DNA of 64,000 bases, taken from NCBI GenBank assembly GCA_037176725.1, contig JAZBRS010000035.1:46820001-46884000 (forward strand). Reading direction: 5' to 3'. The stretch comes from Posidonia oceanica. Lineage: Eukaryota > Streptophyta > Magnoliopsida > Alismatales > Posidoniaceae. Positions 56,891 to 64,000 of this stretch are shown piece after piece (within the stretch, counting starts at the first letter, position 1; each line of letters opens with the position of its first letter). The notes under the pieces were generated by a model. It searched no databases and was not told the origin of the DNA. It was given only the letters and a program-made list of their open reading frames with translations. Made by a program: the position numbers and the translations under genes.

Positions 56891-58271
56891 CTTCCGATTC
56901 TTTGGCTGCTGGCATCTATCTTCATTGGACTGCGAGTCGTACCCGAGACCTTCAAAGTCTCTTCACTCCTCTGCCACGATCGGCTCAGCAATCCCTTGGC
57001 TGTACCGCTCGAGCAGAATTCCCTTTACGTAGCCCACCTGTGACAGATGTTTTCGACTATCTGAAAGGGATTGTTGTGAATGGCCAGGGAGCTGACACGT
57101 TCAAGATCAGAGATAAAGTTAACCGGCTTAGACCGATTAACGTGGTATAAAGTATTAGAAAGCTCGGGGTCAAACTGGACAGTCTGTGAGGAGACAGAAG
57201 AAACTACCTTGATCTGCTCCTTCTCAAAGTTTTCTGCCATGACAACGATAACATCATCGCCCCAACGAAACTTAATCATACGATGGAGGGTCGAGGGGAT
57301 GACTTGATGCTTGTGCAGCCAAGGGCACCCAAGCAGAAGATTGAAATTGGGCTCCTAGTCGACGATGTAGAATTCCACATCGAATACGACCGAGCCAATG
57401 GTGAGGGGAATAATCAGAATTCCCAAAGAGTCATGGTGTGTGTTGTCAAAAGCTGTCTTTCTCTTTATAGCTGGCGTGATATCCTCAGCTTTGAATCCGA
57501 ACTTTGTTGTTGTACGCAAGGGACAGACGTTAAGGCCTGAACCATTATCAACCAGCGAAAGGAGAATGCAGAAGTTTTTAAACTGCACCGTGACAAATAG
57601 GGGTTGGTTGTGATTAATCCCCACCGGAGGCAGCTCATCGCTCGTAAAAGAGATGACCTAGGACTCCGTGATCATACCTACCATGCTTTCCAGGGTTGCA
57701 GGCTCAATGGTTTGGGCACATGGGCGGCCTGGAACATACATAGAAAAGCCTCACAGTGTTCAGAGGATGTATGGATGAGGTCCCAAAAGGAAATGTCTGC
57801 TCTGACCTTCTTAAGCTGGGAGGTGATATCGGCCTTGGGTTGGCTCTTTTTGGTGGTAGGAGGAATGGCTTTAGAGGTAGGCTCTACTGTGGTGGGTACA
57901 GGGGGTTGGCTTGATGGTAGAGGTACAGTGGGTTCTGGATGGCTAGGCCTAGCCACCAGTGCTGTAGGCTTGTAGACCCTCCCCGATCGTGTGACTTCCG
58001 TGCACATTTCTGTGGCGTAGCTATAGGGCACGCGATGGGTGTCCCTGGTTAGGTTAATAACCATAGGACCATGTACTGCGAGCACAAGAGGGGCTGCAAG
58101 GGTATTTGCTGGATGATGGGGGGATGGGTAATGCTGCTGGGAAGGCGATGAGGGCTCTGGCTGAGACCTAGCTAGTAGGTGGACAAGGGGTCCTGACTGG
58201 GGTCTACCTAGGAGGTGGACAAGGGTTTCTAACTGGGGTCTACCCAAATGGTGGACAAGGGCTTCCAACTG
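56891..58271 (-). pseudogene. pro: Element C protease and G-patch-like region
   Basis: Minus-strand pieces: MVINLTRDTHRVPYSYATEM and ISFWDLIHTSSEHCEAFLCM (58268-57678), then INHNQPLFVTVQFKNFCILL and LVDNGSGLNVCPLRTTTKFG with the active Asp (57624-57355), then FNLLLGCPWLHKHQVIPSTL-type text across a stop, then FDPELSNTLYHVNRSKPVNF (57279-57025). The G-patch-like part lies near 56960-57030. TAG near 57658 stands where relatives have CAG. Confidence 0.8.
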
Positions 58272-60695
58272 GGGTCTACCCAGAAGGTGGACAGGGGCTT
58301 GAGCCTAAGGATGCATGGTGGGCTGCGCGATAGAGTGCTCCGACCTGGCACGTGGTCAGATTATATGAATTCCCGACTCGAAGCCGGCAACTGCCGCACG
58401 ATAGAGGGAGAGGGGAAAGGGCTCAAAGATGTCATGAATGAGCTCAGAGGGGTCTACCACAGACGTGGCGGGCCCAGAAGGGAGGAGAGAGTGTATTCTC
58501 AAGGTCCCCACGCCTCCCGAGTTGGAATGCTTCGGCAGAGGCTGGTGGACAATGCTAGGATGGGAAGGTGCTAATCCTAATGCAGGTGCAGATGCTGATG
58601 GAGGTGCAGAAGTGGATGCCTCGTGCGTGTCGATCACAATAGTCTTCGACTCGATCAGCTCCTGAATGGCATCTCGCAGCATGAGACAACTATCCGTCGA
58701 GTGCCCTACAGCTCGATGGAAGTTGCAGAAATGATTTGCCCTATGCCAATGCGGAAGCGGATTCGGCAGTGGGTGAGTCTCAGGAAACCTCAAGTACGAC
58801 GTAACCTTGGGGAGGACGACACTCAGCAGTTCCGCCAGTGGGGCGAATTGGCACCGATCTCTGAAATGTCGTCTATGCCCTTGGTATTGTCCTTACCGGA
58901 CCGGTGCGATAGGATATACTGGTCGAGCGGTGGTTGTGATTTGTGGAGTGGGAGGTGCCCAAGGTGCAGGTGCGTACACTACCTGATTCGGGGCAAGCCG
59001 AGCCACCAGATGAATGGGCGCGGTCAGGGAGTCAATGTATGCAACAGCAGTTTTCGAAGAATCCTTCTTCCTAGGGCAGCTGCTGCTGCTTCCACTGCTG
59101 TTGCTGCTGTTGTTGTTGCTGCTACTGCTGTTGCTGGTAGTGGCCTACTTGGTGAATGCAAAGAGTGCAAGGAAGTTGCCACTCCACAGCGAACTCTCCA
59201 CGCAAGCGCCAACCCGAATCAGTGATGCAAAGGTTGTGACAGGCTGAATGCTAAGCAGAGCCCTAGTAGATGGCTGCGCACCTCTGATAACGATCTCGAT
59301 AGACTCCTCGTCAGAGGGTCTATCTCGAACCTATGAGGCGTAGGCGCGCCAACGGCCGACGTACTCCCCAAACGGCTCGTTGGGATTCTGCTTGGTGGCG
59401 ACTAGGTTCGCGTGCTTTGGGACCAGGTCCAGGTTGAAGGAGTATTGTTCCAGGAACGCCTGACTAAGGTCGTTCTAGGTCTTGATGGTGGCCATGTCAA
59501 GAGAGGTGAACCACTTGAGGGCCGGGCCAGTCAGACTTTTTTGGAACAGGCGGATCAGCAACCTCTCGTCAGCCTAGAGCTGAGAGAGATCTCCGCAGTA
59601 CGCCTTCAGATGGGCAATGGGGCAGCCCCTACCATTGTATTTATCAAAATCCGGGATATGGAATTTCGGTGGGAGCACCGCCTCTGGAAAGTAACAAAGA
59701 TCCTGGAACTGGTAGGACTGATGATCAACGCCCTGCATTAGACGCAGTGCCTTTTCCAGAACGCCCACCCTATTATCGAGGGGGTCAGGACTTGCTGCCG
59801 AAGGTGATGGAGCAGCTGGGGCAAGGATCACATATGCCGACTGGGTCGCACCAAGGTGCTCCTCTAGATCCACCATCACGTCGCCTAGTGATGCGACGTG
59901 ATGGTCGGCATATCCGTGCGTGGGTGCAGTGTGTGCTGGGATGCATGCTGGGGTAGGAACCTGCTGATGCATGGGATAGGGGTAGGTAGAGTGCTGTGCA
60001 GTGGGTGGTGCAGAGTGCTGGAGCAACAGCTGCTGTACAGGCACGGTGCCGGGTAGTGGGCCTGTGGTGTACTGTGCTCCAACCAACCTGAGGGGTTGAC
60101 CACCAGGTGGCGAAGGTAAATGCTATGCGGTGAGTGGTGTACATGCAGGAGGCGGAAGCTGTGCCCCCAGCACCGGAGCAGTGAGTAACTAGGGCGATGG
60201 TCTAGGCGGGGGTGCAATGGGGAAAGCCTGAAATGCAGGAGCAGGCTGTAGGGGAACCTCAGGAGCAGCAGGAATGAAAGAGAGGCGAACAGATAGAGCC
60301 ATGCCCTGCAGTCTCTGGGCTGTCTCCATCAGATGCTGATACTGCACGTCAGCGGACCTGTCAGTGGGAATGCTGAGGTGCAGTGCCTGCGGGTGACCAG
60401 ATCCAAGAGGTAAGGACACAGATTGTCCATGAGGTAGGGATCCTACAGCAAAAGTCGCCGCAACAAAAGGGGTGTCAAAAGTGACATAGCCCTGGGACAG
60501 AGGGGTCATAGGCGCCTCCGGAGGGGTGTAGGTCTACCAATGCCCTGAAGAATGCAGGGGTGTCCCAGGCACCAAAGGGTGGAACCCTGGTGTCACAAGG
60601 GGCACAAAGGGAGTTGAAGCGAGAGTCGGAGAGACCGAGGTGGAAATCCCCTCTGGGGCAACAGAAACCAAGGGCTCACTAGCAAACTGGGCCAT
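58272..60695 (-). pseudogene. gag: Element C gag (broken)
   Basis: Start at the ATG complementary to 60693-60695 (ATGGCCCAGTTT), the same start as in A and B. Pieces: FHIPDFDKYNGRGCPIAHLK before TAG 59574 (CAG in B), SLTGPALKWFTSLDMATIKT near 59530, then FLEQYSFNLDLVPKH near 59440, a CAG/CAA-rich linker at 59075-59140, and a zinc knuckle CNFHRAVGHSTDSC near 58720. TAGs near 60533, 60189, 60127, 59574, 59475 and 59335 mostly replace CAG or TGG. The gag end merges with a repeat of VHLLGRPQ type near 58200-58320, also seen in A at 10500-10600. Confidence 0.84.
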
Positions 60696-61912
60696 AGCTG
60701 ACTGAGAGTGAGTGAGAACAGGGCTACGACGGAAAGTGAGAGGACGAGTCCTAGGAAGAGCTATCGTCGCAAAGGCAGATAGCTCGGGAGAGGATGGTTG
60801 AGAATAGGTGTCGCAACAAGGGTGTCAGTAAGAGAAAGGACTCAAGCTCCAGCTAGGGAACTCGCTCACTAACCTCTATACGACGAGACACAACACAAAC
60901 AAAAACAGGCGTTAAAACCCGAAAGTAAAATGCGAATGTATTTAATTGTGGTATGAATGGCAGTCATGCAAATGTATGCTCTCTAGTATGTTCTCTCTCA
61001 CCAATCTAGTGTGTCCTAGTAGGTTGTCTACTTTGGACACTCACGGGTGTATGGGTCACCGACTCAAGTCCGAAAAGTAGGTCCCCGTCTAAATCCTTGC
61101 CAAAGCTGAGGCGGTAATGGGGTGCTGCTTTAAGAGCCTTGGCCCTGCCAAAGCATGGGATGTACCCTCGACTAACATTGACACGACCCCTGACAAGGGG
61201 GGATAGACCGACCAACTTGTGCCACGCCAAAGCGATGGACCAAGAGACCGGGACTATCCTTCTCAGACTGGTAGGCGGACTCAGAGATGAGAAGATACAT
61301 GCCCTATATGATCATTCATGCAAATATGATTAAAGCTGTTTATCTTGCATGTTTTATTAACTCAAAGGGGATGAAGGTGTGTTGATGTCTCTAGTTGCTC
61401 CTAGAATTGATTTTAATTGCCATTTTTAATTAGCCGTGGGGAAGCAACCAATCTCTAATTGTCCTTAGGCCTAATGCAAAAAGGGGAATAAAATCACCCA
61501 AATAAGGCAAGCAAGCAACACACATCATTACAAAAGGCATGCTCATGGTATGTGCTAGTGTTGCGTCATATGATCAGTGAAAATAAAAGACAACCAACAC
61601 ATCAAAAGGCATATACAAGTATGGCATGTGCATAGGTGAAGTGGCATGGCATACTTGTGTAGAATAGGCCAAACATCAAGCAAAAGGTATGGATTAATGC
61701 AATAATCATGCAAGCATGGCAATTAAATGCTAAAATAAGGAAAGTGCATCAATTAAAGTGGTAATTAAGCAAATAAGGTAAATAAATGCTGAGATAAGCA
61801 AAGAATAAAGATTAATGCAATAAATAAGCAAACAAGGTAACAAATGCTAAGCTAAGTAGAGAAACAAGCCACACAAAAGCGGAAGAGTGGAAACAAAAGC
61901 CGGAGTCTAGCA
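60696..61912 (-). other. Element C leader between PBS and gag
   Basis: No gene. The block 61005-61370 is conserved with leader blocks in A and B, including the CCCCTTGTCAGGGG hairpin (61190-61203 in plus coordinates) and TTTAATCAT...CATATAGGGCATGTATC. The rest is A/T-rich with GCAAATAAGG words. Confidence 0.65.
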
Positions 61913-61930
61913 TCCCCAGCGGAGTCGCCA
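61913..61930 (-). other. Primer binding site of element C (tRNA-Arg type)
   Basis: On the minus strand TGGCGACTCCGCTGGGGA begins one base after the LTR end TTACTACA. It differs by one base from the B PBS and, from what I know of plant tRNA-Arg 3' ends, is a full match. Confidence 0.9.
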
Positions 61931-62094
61931 CTGTAGTAACCCTAAAAATCGACACGTCCATGCACGCTGCCAAAGCTTGCGCACACCGATCGATAATTGA
62001 CCACTATTAGCGGTGAATCCGAGGAGGGATATTTGACTCGAAAAACACCAGCAAAGCAGAGATGAACGCAAAAGGAAAACAAAAGAAAAGACAA

Positions 62095-62104
62095 GGAGTC
62101 GCCA
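62095..62104 (-). other. PBS-like motif inside U5 of LTR C
   Basis: Minus-strand TGGCGACTCC, 164 nt before the LTR end, identical to the first ten bases of the C PBS. Confidence 0.6.
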
Positions 62105-62558
62105 CCTAATTTATTAAAACGGAAAAAACTAGGAAAATCGTATAAGAAATGTGCAAGGAAAACTTATGCATTTTAAAGCATGCAAAATCTGATCCAAGTG
62201 TATGACACAAAGTCAATGCGGCCTAGAGAAAGGATAAGGGCTCTTGTTACGCACGGGGAAGGTGTTAGGCACCCCCAACACGTCTGAGGAATCGGTCTTT
62301 CTAAACTGATTCGCTATTGTGTGTAAAATGTTGGCAAATAAATGCCGATTTATGTTCGCTAAGGCGGTATGCAATATGCAATTATAAATCATGCAAAGCT
62401 TAGCAAACATTGTTTAAAAGCGATTAATTAAAGTTAAAGCATTGCAAAGAGGCAATAAACAAATAAGGAAAGCAAAACTGAAACCAAAGGAGTCGAATAA
62501 AATAGACAAAAGGCGACAGCTGGGGTGGCTATGCCAACTACCTGGATCACTGTAGGGG

Positions 62559-63552
62559 TCACCGGCCTGAGTGGCGGCAGCGTCTGTCGCCGGTAGCATA
62601 GGCGACAGAAGCACATACCCTACTACCCAAACAGTGACAATCATCGCCGAGAAAAGCTTAGGAAAGTTATACAAGATAGAAAACTAAAACATGAGAACCA
62701 GAGATAGCATATCTAAGATCAAAACCAGCATTAAAACAAGTTGATCAAACAAAGCGAGAAGGCGGCAAGCGAGTGGCTTTGCCCACTGCCTGGACTGCGA
62801 CATGGGTCACCACTGAGAGCGGCAACTAACCAAGTCGCCACTGTGAGTGACGCTGGAACAAGTCGCTGGTCTCACAGGCGACAGGGCCATGCACAATACT
62901 CCCAAGCAGCAACTTCCATTGCCAAAAACGAGCTATCTAGGCGACGCAAAACATGAAACTAAGCATATAGAAACAAAGATGGCATATCCAAGATTAAAAC
63001 TATGCAATCACTTTGAAAAATAGAAGCATGGATCATGAGATACATCGGTCTAAAGTCCGACCGGTGGACTGTTAAAGATATAGTCGAGTCGCCAGTGTGA
63101 ACAGCGGCTCAACTGGCAGTCCAGGACCGAACTTCATGGCCAAATCCCACACCCATGACTATGCAAGATTAAGAATTAAAAGCATGGAACTGAAGACCAA
63201 TCAACCACGATTACAAAGAAACAAAAATCACTTGAAACGCATGGCTGGGTCACGAGATACACCGGCTCAAAGTCCGGCCGGTGGACTGCCAAAGTTGCAG
63301 GTTAGTCGCTGGTGGAATCGGCGACACTTTTGCAAATCCGACAGTCCAAACAGAAAACTTCAGCGCCAAATCTCGCACCACATGCGATGCAAAACAAGCA
63401 ACCAAATACATGACATTAAAGAGCATTCATCCACAATCACAAACATACAAGAATCATGCAAAATGGTGGCCTGGATCGCCCGGGACATCGACCCAAAGAT
63501 CGGTCGGTAACAGTCCGAAGTTGTAGGTCAGTCGCCACTTGCAGCGGCGGCT
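62559..63552 (-). repeat. Spaced hairpin modules in LTR C
   Basis: Inverted repeats based on GTCGCC/GGCGAC occur at 62584-62608 (CTGTCGCC, 9 nt, GGCGACAG), about 62862-62882 (GTCGC, 11 nt, GCGAC), 63066-63122 (GGACTG...GAGTCGC...GCGGCTC...CAGTCC), 63283-63347 (nested GGACTG/CAGTCC, TTGCA/TGCAA, GTCGC/GCGAC) and 63530-63552 (AGTCGCC/GGCGGCT). Spacing is roughly 215-275 bp. Flanking words such as CCTGGATC...GGTCACC recur, so the region is also a diverged repeat of about 240 bp. Confidence 0.7.
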
Positions 63553-64000
63553 AAACTGGCAGTCCGATGATCGGACTTCAACAGCAAACTGCTCGGTCCA
63601 GGCAAAGCTAAAGAGGCCAGGGAGGATCAGAGAACGTCGACGACATTCCCACGAACCCAGCCACACCTTCGATGTGGAAAATGGTGGCTTGGATCGCTCC
63701 ACCCACCTCCTCCACCTTGCGCCGCCAGAGCTCGTCGAGGACCGGCTATAGGAGCAGCCGACGACCCAATGAGTCGGCTAGGAAGCATCGTGTGGATGAG
63801 GAGGACGTGAGGGAAACAAAAGCAGGCTGAGAAAAGAGGCAGCCGCCTCTTTCCCACCTCCGCCGGCCGTCGGCCGGCGTTGCCACACGTCGTCAACCGT
63901 TGGCACAATCGAGAGCGCAAGGGGACGGCTAGCTTATCCAGCCGTGAAGGGAGGAGGTCCGGGAATGTTCCCAGACCCTCAGGCATGCAAATGGGGTGAG

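Larger units (their letters stand above)
53231..64000 (-). mobile_element. Element C: Tat/Ogre-like retrotransposon, minus strand, partial
   Basis: Read on the minus strand: 5' LTR (from beyond 64000 to 61932), PBS, leader, gag, protease, spacer, RT-RNase H, archaeal-type RNase H and the first part of integrase, where the D LTR interrupts it at about 53231. The remainder of C would lie left of D, outside the window. Gene order and protein words match A and B, but its LTR is a third type. All genes carry stops, again mostly TAG. Confidence 0.9.
61932..64000 (-). repeat. Element C 5' LTR, 3' part only
   Basis: Ends (minus strand) AGGGTTACTACA next to the PBS; its beginning lies outside the window. 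The last 150 bp resemble the end of LTR A (TTCGAGT, CCGCTAATAGTG, GATCGGTG, GCGTGCATG). The conserved 70-nt block is at 62240-62306 and the U5 PBS-like motif at 62095-62104. Spaced hairpin modules occupy 62559-63552. The part beyond 63560 is GC-rich with CCGGCCGTCGGCCGGCG at 63860; no gene is recognised. Confidence 0.85.

Noticed and set aside
63454..63986. Possible host gene at the right edge (ORFs on both strands in GC-rich text)
   Set aside because: The stretch is inside the 5' LTR of element C and the translations show no recognisable domain; the window ends before the LTR start can be seen.

Overview
The window is plant repeat DNA. I found no host gene, tRNA or rRNA. Everything I can recognise belongs to four giant LTR retrotransposons of the Ty3/gypsy superfamily, Tat/Ogre-like lineage. 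The diagnosis rests on tRNA-Arg-type primer binding sites (core TGGCGACTCC), LTRs of 4.4 to 5.9 kb, a gag zinc knuckle of the C-F-H-GH-C type, and a pol carrying both a gypsy RNase H and a second archaeal-type RNase H before the integrase. Such elements are known mainly from eudicots. I cannot name the species.

The elements are nested four deep. Element C (minus strand, 53231 to beyond 64000) is the oldest visible layer; its integrase is cut by an LTR of element D (plus strand, 1-686 and 51819-53230). That LTR is split by element A (plus strand, 692-51813, TSD AATGG on both sides). A is split inside its archaeal-type RNase H by element B (plus strand, 15382-39619, TSD GCGAC/GCGAT). Removing B gives A a length of about 26.9 kb; B is about 24.2 kb. 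The inferred age order is C, D, A, B, and the two B LTRs look more alike than the two A LTRs.

Elements A and B share one layout: LTR, PBS, about 1.2-1.5 kb of leader, gag, protease with a G-patch-like segment, a low-complexity spacer, RT-RNase H, second RNase H, integrase, about 1.5-1.7 kb without a gene, a plant-mobile-domain (PMD-like) ORF, an array of about 28-36 short hairpins, PPT, LTR. Element C shows the same order as far as the integrase. All gag-pol genes are broken. Most stops I could align against a relative are TAG, from CAG or TGG, as expected from cytosine deamination at CHG sites. The PMD-like ORF is open in B and has one late TAG in A.

The least explained content is structural. 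(1) The LTRs of B and D carry modules of 57-58 bp, each two abutting hairpins, often about 230-255 bp apart; C has comparable modules with other sequence. (2) The 3' region of A and B carries long hairpin arrays whose stems vary by compensatory changes. (3) A block of about 70 nt near the LTR end and a PBS-like motif inside U5 occur in all four LTR families. These are the best candidates for undescribed biology here.
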